NCBI GenBank assembly: GCA_903906315.1
Contig: CAIVJW010000183.1
Coordinates: 1-37,515, forward strand
DNA: 37,515 bases
Source of the DNA: an uncultured delta proteobacterium
GTDB lineage: Bacteria; Myxococcota_A; Polyangia; Polyangiales; Polyangiaceae
Direction: 5' to 3'
Under the pieces are notes generated by a model, which was given only the letters and a program-made list of their open reading frames with translations, was not told where the DNA came from and made no database searches. The position numbers were made by a program, and so were the translations under genes. Shown one piece after another: positions 17,285 through 23,954 of this stretch. Positions within the stretch are counted from its first letter, which is position 1, and each line of letters starts with the position of its first letter.

Positions 17285-18163
17285 CTAGCGCTTCTTGCGC
17301 TGCTGCCAGTAGCGGGCGACGGCGGCGTAGTCGAGGTCCTCGTCGGCCGCGCCGCGGACGGCGCTGTAGACCTCGCGCGAGGCGGCGGCCATCGGGACGG
17401 ACACGCCGAGCTGGTTGGCGAGATCGAGCGCGAGGCCGAGGTCCTTGTGCATCAGGCGGATCGGGAAGCTCGGCGCGTAGCGCTGCTCGATCATCAGGGG
17501 CGCCTTGATGTCGAGCACCGGCGCGCGGCCCATGCTCGCCTGCATGACCTCGACGAGCCGATCGGCGGGCAGGCCCGCGCCGACGACGATCGACATCGCC
17601 TCCGACAGGGCGCCGACCTCGAGGGCGAAGAGGAGGTTCATCGCGAGCTTCACGGTCTGGCCGGCGCCGTGCGGGCCGAGGTGAAAAAAGCGCTTGCCCA
17701 TGGTCTCGAGGACGGGGCGCGCGCGGTCGAGGACCGCCGCTTCGCCGCCCACGAGGAAGACGAGCTCGCCCTTCTCCGCGCCCCAGGTGCCGCCCGTGAC
17801 GGGCGCGTCGAGGAAGCCCGCGCCGATCGCCGCGCAGGCGGCCGCGGCGCGCGTGGCCAGGCCGGGCGACACGGTGCTCGAGTCGACGAGCAGCGCGCCC
17901 TCGCGCAGGCCTGCGAGCACGCCGTCGGCGCCCCAGAGCACGCCCTCGACGGCGGGCGGGTCGCTCACGATCGTGATCACGACGTCCGCCGCCGCGGCGA
18001 GCTCGCGCGGGCTCCTGGCGAGGCGCGCGCCCGCGACCACCAGGTCGTCGGCCTTGGACGCCGTGCGGTTCCACACGACGAGCGGGAAGCCCGCGCGCGC
18101 GAGGTTCAGCGCCATCGGGCGCCCCATCAACCCGAGCCCCACGAATCCGACGGTCGGCTTCAT
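17285..18163 (-). CDS. Beta-hydroxyacid dehydrogenase (3-hydroxyisobutyrate dehydrogenase family)
   Basis: A 292-residue NAD(P)-dependent dehydrogenase. The N-terminal Rossmann motif VGFVGLGLMGRPMALNL binds the cofactor. The substrate motif follows as DAPVTGGTWGAEKGEL, and the catalytic Lys lies in GAGQTVKLAMNLLFA, the family's GxGxxxKxxxN signature. The second helical domain ends normally (YWQQRKKR). Family members oxidise 3-hydroxyisobutyrate or tartronate semialdehyde, or reduce glyoxylate/succinic semialdehyde. This one resembles the glyoxylate-reductase-like subgroup, but the substrate is not settled. I prefer ATG 18163, because GAGGCGG lies just upstream and the family begins here. An ATG at 18175 would add four residues. 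It is followed 6 nt later by the ABC-F gene. Confidence 0.9.
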   Translation of the reverse strand: MKPTVGFVGLGLMGRPMALNLARAGFPLVVWNRTASKADDLVVAGARLARSPRELAAAADVVITIVSDPPAVEGVLWGADGVLAGLREGALLVDSSTVSPGLATRAAAACAAIGAGFLDAPVTGGTWGAEKGELVFLVGGEAAVLDRARPVLETMGKRFFHLGPHGAGQTVKLAMNLLFALEVGALSEAMSIVVGAGLPADRLVEVMQASMGRAPVLDIKAPLMIEQRYAPSFPIRLMHKDLGLALDLANQLGVSVPMAAASREVYSAVRGAADEDLDYAAVARYWQQRKKR

Positions 18164-18203
18164 CGGCCGCCTCATAACACGGGCGCCCCGGGTTGGCGCG
18201 CGA

Positions 18204-19052
18204 TCAGGCAGCGACCGCCGGCGCGCCGGTGAGCGCCTCGCTCGCCTCCCAGAGCCGGCGCGCGACCTCGGGATCGCGGGCCTCGCGGCTGGGCTTCGCG
18301 GGCTTCTTGCGAATGAAGTAGCCGCCGGTCAGGCCCTCGACGTCGGCCGAGCACGCGAGGTGGATCGTGGTCTCGGCGCCCTTGTCGGCGTCGATGAGGA
18401 AGGGCTGGACGAGCTTCACGGCGAAGCGGAACAGGCTCGACCCGGTGGTGCCGAAGCTCGTCGCGACCACGCCCGGGTGCAGGCAGTTGGCGGTGACGCC
18501 GTGGCCCTCGAGCCGGCGGGCGAGCTCGAGCGTGAAGCAGATGTTCGCGAGCTTGGAGGTGCCGTACGCGCGCATCGGCGACCAGCGGCGCGCCGCGGAC
18601 AGGTCGTCGAAGTCGAGGTGACCGGCGCGGTGCGCCTCGGACGCGACGTTCACGATGCGCGCGGGGCGGCTCGCGACGAGCACGTCGGTGAGCTCGCGCG
18701 TGAGCAGGAAGTAGCCGAGGTGGTTGACGGCGAACGTCGTCTCGTGGCCCTCCTCGGTGGCGCTGCGCGTGCCGAGGATCGCGCCCGCGTTGTTGACGAG
18801 CACGTCGAGGCGCGCGTGGCGGTGGCGGAAGTCGTCGGCGAGATCGCGGATGCTGCGCTGCGAGGCGAAGTCGCAGACCATGAGCTCGATCGTGCCCCCG
18901 GTCTGCCGGCGGATCTCGGCGACGGCGGCCTCTCCGCGCGCCGGATCGCGGCAGACGGCGACGACGTGCGCGCCCCTCCGCGCGAGCTCGCGCGCGGTGA
19001 CCTTGCCGATCCCGCTGTTCGCGCCGGTGACCATCACGAGCTTGCCGTGCAT
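18204..19052 (-). CDS. Short-chain dehydrogenase/reductase (retinol dehydrogenase-like)
   Basis: A 282-residue classical SDR. Cofactor loop TGANSGIG at 9-16, NNAG at 87-90, catalytic Ser 138, Tyr 163 and Lys 167 (YGTSK), with Asn 110 completing the tetrad. The order and the segment HPGVVATSFG match the eukaryote-like RDH11-14/WWOX subgroup that acts on lipophilic carbonyl compounds. The substrate here is unknown. The ATG at 19052 is preceded by GGGAGG. A longer in-frame start (to 19106) lacks a ribosome site and would add an unstructured Pro/Gly tail. A TTGACG/CTAATG promoter-like pair lies upstream and overlaps the stop of the CvfB-like gene, so it is probably transcribed separately. Confidence 0.92.
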   Translation of the reverse strand: MHGKLVMVTGANSGIGKVTARELARRGAHVVAVCRDPARGEAAVAEIRRQTGGTIELMVCDFASQRSIRDLADDFRHRHARLDVLVNNAGAILGTRSATEEGHETTFAVNHLGYFLLTRELTDVLVASRPARIVNVASEAHRAGHLDFDDLSAARRWSPMRAYGTSKLANICFTLELARRLEGHGVTANCLHPGVVATSFGTTGSSLFRFAVKLVQPFLIDADKGAETTIHLACSADVEGLTGGYFIRKKPAKPSREARDPEVARRLWEASEALTGAPAVAA

Positions 19053-19076
19053 GTGCCTCCCGCCCCCCGGGGCCGG

Positions 19077-19106
19077 CATTAGCGGCGCTCGCGACGCTCC
19101 CGTCAA
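19077..19106 (-). promoter_or_regulatory. Putative sigma-70 promoter of SDR gene
   Basis: On the minus strand TTGACG (19106-19101) is followed after 18 nt by CTAATG (or after 19 nt by TAATGC). The distance to the ATG at 19052 leaves a short leader containing GGGAGG. The -35 overlaps the stop codon of the upstream CvfB-like gene. Confidence 0.5.
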
Positions 19107-20053
19107 GGAGGCGCCCCGCGGCGGTCGCGCGCGGCCCGGGCGCCTGCGTCGCGCCCCGCCGGCCCGGCTCCGCGATCAGGCGCGGCGGCGCGATCGGCCG
19201 CGGTCGTCGGCACGAGGAAGCCTCGATCGTCGATCCGCGCGGCGCGCTCCCGGAGCAGGCGCCCCGCCGCGCGCTTGAAGGACTTCTTGCTGAGCCCGAA
19301 GACGCGCCGCAGCTCGTCGGGGCTCGATCCGTCGCCGACGTCGGGCGCGCCGGGCCGCGCGAGCACCTCGAGGATCCGCCGCGCGTCGCCGTCGACCTCC
19401 TCGTGCGCGAGGCCGCGCATCGAGAGCTCGAACTTGCCGTCGGGCAGGACGCTCGTCACGCGGAAGCGCGCCGCGTCGCCGCGACCGAGCGCGTTCGGCT
19501 CGCTCTCGGGGACGAGGCCGACGAAGCGCTTCTGCACGATGATGAAGACGCCGATCCCGGGCTCCTTGCGCCACGCCTCGCCCCAGACCCACTCGTCGAG
19601 GTCGAACTCGCCGCGCGCGCGCAGGCGCTCGCTCACGCGCATGGTGCCCGCGAGGCGGCCGGTGTCGTCGAGGTAGAGCGCGATCGGGTGGCGATCGCCG
19701 CGCCGCACCTCGCGCGTCTGCTCGGCGAACGGCACGAGCAGCTCCTTCAGGAGGCCCCAGTCGACGAAGGCGCCGAAGCGGCCGACGTCGGTCACGGGGA
19801 GGAACGCGACCTCGTCGAGGAGGATCGCCGGGCGGCGCAGCGTCGCGATCGGGCGGTCCTCGGAGTCGAGGTGGATGAAGACCTCGACGAGGTCGCCCTC
19901 GTGGAGATCTTTCGGGGCCTCCGTGCCGGGCAGCAGGATGGTCGCCGCGTGCGGGTGCACGTCTTCGGGGTCGGCGGCGAGGAACACGCCCGGCGGGCCG
20001 AGGCGGCGCACGGGCAGCGAGACCACGCGCCCGAGGAGGTCGTCGAGGGACAT
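19103..20053 (-). CDS. CvfB/YitL-like S1 RNA-binding protein
   Basis: A 316-residue protein of the CvfB family (three S1-like OB folds plus a C-terminal winged helix), RNA-binding regulators first seen in Firmicutes. The first half has the pattern LLPGTEAPKDLHEGDLVEVFIHLDSEDRPIATL and DVGRFGAFVDWGLLKELLVPF, the second S1 unit typical of the family. Then comes GIGVFIIVQKRFVGLVPESEP (S1-like), and the winged helix contains DELRRVFGLSKKSFKRAAGRLLRE, which matches CvfB closely. The Ala/Arg/Pro-rich last 25 residues are extra. The frame stays open far upstream, but this is antisense to other genes. The ATG at 20053, with the -10-like AAGACT six nt before it, is the natural start. Role: post-transcriptional regulation, inferred from family. 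Confidence 0.88.
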   Translation of the reverse strand: MSLDDLLGRVVSLPVRRLGPPGVFLAADPEDVHPHAATILLPGTEAPKDLHEGDLVEVFIHLDSEDRPIATLRRPAILLDEVAFLPVTDVGRFGAFVDWGLLKELLVPFAEQTREVRRGDRHPIALYLDDTGRLAGTMRVSERLRARGEFDLDEWVWGEAWRKEPGIGVFIIVQKRFVGLVPESEPNALGRGDAARFRVTSVLPDGKFELSMRGLAHEEVDGDARRILEVLARPGAPDVGDGSSPDELRRVFGLSKKSFKRAAGRLLRERAARIDDRGFLVPTTAADRAAAPDRGAGPAGRDAGARAARDRRGAPP

Positions 20054-20059
20054 GCGGGC

Positions 20060-20065
20060 AGTCTT
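20060..20065 (-). promoter_or_regulatory. -10-like AAGACT, possible leaderless start of CvfB-like gene
   Basis: On the minus strand AAGACT lies exactly 6 nt before the ATG at 20053, with no Shine-Dalgarno between. It mirrors the arrangement at several other starts in the window. Confidence 0.35.
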
Positions 20066-20107
20066 GCACGAGCGGCGCCGCGGACCGAGCGCGCCGCGCG
20101 GGCGGCC

Positions 20108-20137
20108 TTGACGCGCCCGCGGCGGGCGACGTACGGC
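20108..20137 (+). promoter_or_regulatory. Sigma-70-like promoter of MMPL exporter
   Basis: TTGACG (20108-20113), an 18-nt spacer and TACGGC (20132-20137) form the best promoter match in the window. The expected transcription start falls close to the TTG at 20147, suggesting a leaderless or nearly leaderless message and supporting that start codon. Confidence 0.55.
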
Positions 20138-20146
20138 TCGGGCGCT

Positions 20147-22573
20147 TTGTCCCGCCCTCGAAAACTCGCCATCGCCGCGATGCTGGCGATCACCGCGCTT
20201 TCGTTCGTGGCCGTCACCCTGCGGCTGCGGCTCGAGCCGAACGTCGCCTCGCTGCTGCCGGACCGGGGCGACGCCGCGTCGCTCCGCCGGTACGTGCGCG
20301 GCTTCGGCGGCGGCGACCTCGCGGTCGTGATGGTCAAGTCGGAGGACGCCGACGACGCCGCCGCGGCGGCCGCGGAGATCGTGAGGCAGCTCGGCGGCAA
20401 GCCGAGCGTGAAGGTGGCGGCCGACCGCGTCGACGTGTCGCGCGCGCTCGATCCGATGCTCGCGTTCCGGCACGCCGACGCGCGGGCGCGCGAGCGGCTG
20501 GCGCAGGCGCTCACGCCCGAGGGCATGCGCGTCCGCCTGAAGGACACGCGCGCGATGCTGCTCGCGCCCGGCAGCGGCGCCCTCGCCGAGACGCTCGCGG
20601 CCGACCCGCTGCGCCTGTCGCAGCTCATCTTCGAGACGGGCGGCGTCGGCGGCGGCGTGCGCACGCAGGCCGACGGGGCGTTCGCGACCGACGACGGCAC
20701 GATGCACCTGGTGCTCGCGCAGCCCGCGGGGCAAGCGCTGCGCGGCGCGGACGCGCGCGCCTTCGTCGCCGACGCGAACGCGGCGATGGCGCCCGTCGCG
20801 GCCGCGCACCCGAAGGTGACGCTCGGGCTCACCGGCGGCCACGCGATCGCCGAGGCCACCGAGCGCATGCTGACGCGCGACCTCACGCTGTCGGGGTCGC
20901 TGTCGATGATCCTCGCGTCGGCCGTGTTCGCCCTGATTTTCAGGCGAATCCGCGCGCTCGTCGCGGTGATGCCGCCGCTCGTGATCGGGACGATCTGGAC
21001 GGCCGGGCTCGCGACCGTCCTGCCGGGCGGCCTCTCGGCGATCGCGGTCGCGTTCATGTCGGTCGTGGTCGGCGTGGGCGTCGACACGGGCGTGCACGTC
21101 TACGCCGCGCTCCTCGATGCGCGCCGCGAGGGCTTCTCGCCCGAGGACGCGGCCCGCGTCGCCCGGCAGCGCACCACGCGGTCCGTGATGACGGCCGCGG
21201 TGACGGCGGGGCTCGCGTTCGGCGCGCTCGCGCTGTCGGACATCAACGCGGTCCGCCAGCTCGGGATCCTGAGCGGGGCGGGTGAGATCCTGACGGCCAT
21301 CGCGATCGTGGTGGTGACGCCCGAGATCGGCGCGCGCCTCGAGAAGGGGCCGCCGCCGCCCGCGCGCCACCCCGCGTGGACCGACGCCGCCGAGTGGCTC
21401 ACGCGCACCCGCACGCGCGCCGCCGTGCTCGCCTGCGTCGCGATCCTGCCGATCGTCGCGGTCGCGGCCGGCTACGGGCCGCCGCTCGCCGAGTCGATCG
21501 TCGCCATCCGGCCGAAGAAGCTCGAGCCGCTCAAGGTGCAGCAGCAGGTGTTCGATGCGTTCGGCGGCAAGAAGGGCCAGTGGGTCGTGCTCGTCGCCGA
21601 TCGCGACCGCGACCGCGCGCGCGTGCGGGCCGACGCGGTCGCCGAGCGCTTGGCCCTGATGAAGGACGACGTCGAGAGCGTGGACGCGCTGACCGCGCTC
21701 GCGCCCGCCGCGGCCACGCAGCGCGCCCGGTTCGACGCGCGCGACGCGCTCGACCTGCCCCGCAAGGCGGGCGAGCTCGAGCGGGCGCTCGCCGAGACGG
21801 GGTTCGCGCCCGCGCGCTTCGCGGCGGCGATCGACCGCATGCGCCACGCGCCGCGGCAGGAGGTCGTGCTCGAGGACCTGCAGAAGGGCGCGGCGGCCAT
21901 CCTGCTGACGCGCTACCTCGGCGCCGACGAGGGCGACGAGCTCGTCGCCGTCTACGTGCGTCCGCGCGAGGACCCAGGGGCGATCGGGCGCATCGAGGCC
22001 GCCCTGCGGGAGACCGACCCGGGCGCGACGCTCACCGGCTACAGCCGGCTCGAGTCCTCGCTGCGCGCGACGCTCTCGCACGACCTGCCGCGCATCGGCC
22101 TGGTCGCGCTCGTGCTCGTCGTGGCGGCGCTCGCGACCTCGCTGCGGCGCGCCCGCGACGTCGGGATCGCCACGCTGGTCGTCGCCGCGGAGGTCGCGCT
22201 GGTGCTGCTGCTCGTGCGCGCGCTCGGCATCCCGCTGCACGCCTACGACGCGCTCGTGCTGCCCGTGCTCCTCGGCATCACGGTCGACGAGGGCATGTTC
22301 CTCCTGCACCGAGCGCGGACGACCTCGGATCCCGACGTCATCGGCGAGACGCTGCGCCACGAGGGGCCGTCGATCGCGGCCACCGCGCTCACGACGGCGG
22401 CCGGGTTCGGGGCGCTCGCGTTCTGCGACTTCGACGGGCTCGCGGACCTCGGGAAGGTCGGCGCGATCGGGAGCGCCGCGGGGCTCGTGGTCGCGATCGT
22501 GGTGGTCCCGGCGGGGCTGCGCCTCACGCAGCGCGCCGGGGCGGCGCCCGCGACGGCGGAGGGGCGCGGCTAG
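20147..22573 (+). CDS. MMPL/RND superfamily exporter
   Basis: An 808-residue polytopic membrane protein, duplicated as in all RND permeases. One N-terminal helix (about 7-27) is followed by a large extracytoplasmic loop. A five-helix block (about 247-397) contains VVVGVGVDTGVHVYA, the MMPL-type GxGxD motif in helix 4. A second single helix (about 424-445) and loop follow. The last block (about 645-800) contains LLGITVDEGMFLLHR, the matching motif. The conserved Asp residues should relay protons. MMPL proteins export lipids, hopanoids or glycolipids. The cargo is unknown and no adaptor or outer-membrane channel is adjacent. The TTG start at 20147 gives a basic MSRPRKLA N-terminus before helix 1 and agrees with the promoter. 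ATG 20180 would remove that charge and start inside the helix. Confidence 0.9.
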   Translation: MSRPRKLAIAAMLAITALSFVAVTLRLRLEPNVASLLPDRGDAASLRRYVRGFGGGDLAVVMVKSEDADDAAAAAAEIVRQLGGKPSVKVAADRVDVSRALDPMLAFRHADARARERLAQALTPEGMRVRLKDTRAMLLAPGSGALAETLAADPLRLSQLIFETGGVGGGVRTQADGAFATDDGTMHLVLAQPAGQALRGADARAFVADANAAMAPVAAAHPKVTLGLTGGHAIAEATERMLTRDLTLSGSLSMILASAVFALIFRRIRALVAVMPPLVIGTIWTAGLATVLPGGLSAIAVAFMSVVVGVGVDTGVHVYAALLDARREGFSPEDAARVARQRTTRSVMTAAVTAGLAFGALALSDINAVRQLGILSGAGEILTAIAIVVVTPEIGARLEKGPPPPARHPAWTDAAEWLTRTRTRAAVLACVAILPIVAVAAGYGPPLAESIVAIRPKKLEPLKVQQQVFDAFGGKKGQWVVLVADRDRDRARVRADAVAERLALMKDDVESVDALTALAPAAATQRARFDARDALDLPRKAGELERALAETGFAPARFAAAIDRMRHAPRQEVVLEDLQKGAAAILLTRYLGADEGDELVAVYVRPREDPGAIGRIEAALRETDPGATLTGYSRLESSLRATLSHDLPRIGLVALVLVVAALATSLRRARDVGIATLVVAAEVALVLLLVRALGIPLHAYDALVLPVLLGITVDEGMFLLHRARTTSDPDVIGETLRHEGPSIAATALTTAAGFGALAFCDFDGLADLGKVGAIGSAAGLVVAIVVVPAGLRLTQRAGAAPATAEGRG

Positions 22574-22580
22574 CACGACT

Positions 22581-22596
22581 CCGATCCGGCGATCGG
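22581..22596. terminator. Bidirectional hairpin between convergent genes
   Basis: A perfect CCGATC-CGGC-GATCGG hairpin lies in the 50-bp gap between the stop codons of the MMPL exporter and the VTT-like gene. It lacks a T-tract. The same CCGATC/GATCGG arms occur in the convergent gap at 5.9 kb. Confidence 0.45.
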
Positions 22597-22623
22597 TTGG
22601 CCGCGCCGGGCCGCATCGGTCGA

Positions 22624-23211
22624 TCACGGATCGACGCCCACGGCGACCGTCTCCTCGACCGCGGCGGGCTCCGCGGCGCGCGCCCCGCGCAAGCGCCCGC
22701 TGCGGTGAGCGACCGCGGCGATCGCCGCGATCACGGCGGTGCCGACCATCAGCGCGACGAGGATCTCGTTCGGAAGGAAGCCGCTCCACGCGGTGCCGAA
22801 CGCGGCCAGCGCGAAGACCCTCGCGTAGCGGCCCAGGGACACGGCGGCGACGTAGCGCGCGAGCGGGTAGCCCGAGACGGGCACCAGGACGCGCACGATC
22901 ACGAACGGCATCGGCAGGGCGGCAAACAGCAGCGTCGTCAGGAACGGGGCGAGCCGGGCCCAGCGCTCCACCTTCGCGAAGATCGCGCTGCGGCGCACGC
23001 GCTCGAGGGCGCGCGTGCGGAAGGCGCGACGCACGAGCGCGTAATCGCCGACGGCGATCAGCGCCGCGGCGAGCGCCGCCACGGCCGCGACGAGCCACGG
23101 CGCCGCGACCTTCGCCACGATCAGGGTCGCCGGCGCGATGGGCAGCCCGGCGGCCATCGTGCCGATCATGATCGCGAAGTAGAGCGCGAGGCTCTCCGCC
23201 ACACCCGGCAT
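22624..23211 (-). CDS. Small VTT/DedA-like integral membrane protein
   Basis: A 195-residue protein with about four to five hydrophobic helices (LALYFAIMIGTMAAGLPIA, LVAAVAALAAALIAVGDYALV, APFLTTLLFAALPMPFVIVRVL, AAVSLGRYARVFALAAFG, LVALMVGTAVIAAIAAVA). The middle segment, P-x-P followed by R and a GR-x-x-R helix, resembles the VTT (SNARE-associated, DedA/TVP38) fold linked to lipid scrambling. The match is loose and the protein is shorter than typical DedA. The C-terminus is a charged cytoplasmic tail. ATG 23211 is chosen; a GTG one codon earlier is equally possible, and neither has a strong ribosome site. It is convergent with the MMPL exporter. A shared role in lipid handling is conceivable but not shown. 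Confidence 0.65.
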   Translation of the reverse strand: MPGVAESLALYFAIMIGTMAAGLPIAPATLIVAKVAAPWLVAAVAALAAALIAVGDYALVRRAFRTRALERVRRSAIFAKVERWARLAPFLTTLLFAALPMPFVIVRVLVPVSGYPLARYVAAVSLGRYARVFALAAFGTAWSGFLPNEILVALMVGTAVIAAIAAVAHRSGRLRGARAAEPAAVEETVAVGVDP

Positions 23212-23384
23212 CACCCGCCATGCTGCGGTGAGGCCACCGTCGCCGCAAGGCGAGGCCGGGGCCGTTCAGGATCGGACCGCGATCGTCGATCGCCCCGCGC
23301 GCGCCTCCCGCGTCGCCCGCGGCGCCGGCAGCGGCCCGGCTCGCGGACGTCCGGCAGGGTCCGCACGGCCGGGGTAGAATCGCG

Positions 23385-23727
23385 AAGTGCGGGGCCGAGG
23401 AGCCGGTCGCCGTGCTGCAGATTCACGGGGACGCCGACGCGACGGTCCCGTACGACGGAGAGGCGGCCTATCCGGGCGCGGTCGACACGGTGAAGCGGTG
23501 GGCCGCGATCGACGGCTGCTCCGCCGCGGCGACGGACGGCGCCTCGATCGACCTCGACACGGGCCTGGCCGGCGCGGAGACGCACCGTCGCGCGCTTCAC
23601 CACGGGCTGCAAGCCGGGGGGAGCGGCGGAGCTGTGGACGATCCGGGGCGGGACGCACGTGCCCGCGTTCGGACCGGCGTTCCTCGAGGATCTCACCGGG
23701 TTCCTGCTCGCGCACCCGAAGCCCTGA
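23385..23727 (+). pseudogene. Broken PHB depolymerase / feruloyl esterase (LpqC-type), C-terminal fragment with frameshift
   Basis: From about 23385 the plus strand reads CGAEEPVAVLQIHGDADATVPYDG, the strand-loop with the catalytic Asp typical of the poly(3-hydroxybutyrate) depolymerase/esterase family. It continues through AVDTVKRWAAIDGC to DLDTGLAGAET. There the frame breaks: dropping one base near 23583 restores TVARFTTGC, ELWTIRGGTHVPAFG (catalytic His) and a natural end at TGA 23725-23727. The N-terminal half, including the signal peptide and the GxSxG nucleophile, is absent upstream. A -10-like TAGAAT (23375-23380) precedes it. The gene is therefore both truncated and frameshifted and should be inactive. 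The frameshift alone could be a sequencing error, but the missing N-terminus could not. Confidence 0.75.
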
Positions 23728-23858
23728 CGCCCGGGCGGACGCCGGCCAGCGGGCGCCGAATGCGGCCGAAGGGCCGAAGGGTCGGTGAGGATCGAGCGGC
23801 CCCCGCCCTGCGTCCTCGCGCTCGTCGCGAGCTCGCGCCCCCTGCTCTGGGCAGTGCT

Positions 23859-23874
23859 GGACAGGCAGCTGTCC
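23859..23874. terminator. Hairpin downstream of esterase remnant
   Basis: GGACAG-GCAG-CTGTCC is a perfect 6-bp stem. On the plus strand it is followed at 8 nt by a CCCTTTT run, so it could have ended the esterase transcript. Confidence 0.35.
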
Positions 23875-23954
23875 GCGAACCCTTTTCGGCGAGGGTCGAG
23901 CGACGCACGAGGCCACGCCGGCCCGCGGCATGGCGAAGGTTCGCGGTGTAGGGG

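Noticed and set aside
19103-23248. Single 1381-aa minus-strand frame joining the CvfB-like gene to upstream sequence
   Set aside because: Only the last 316 residues carry recognisable domains. The rest is antisense to the MMPL exporter, and a good start with a promoter exists at 20053.
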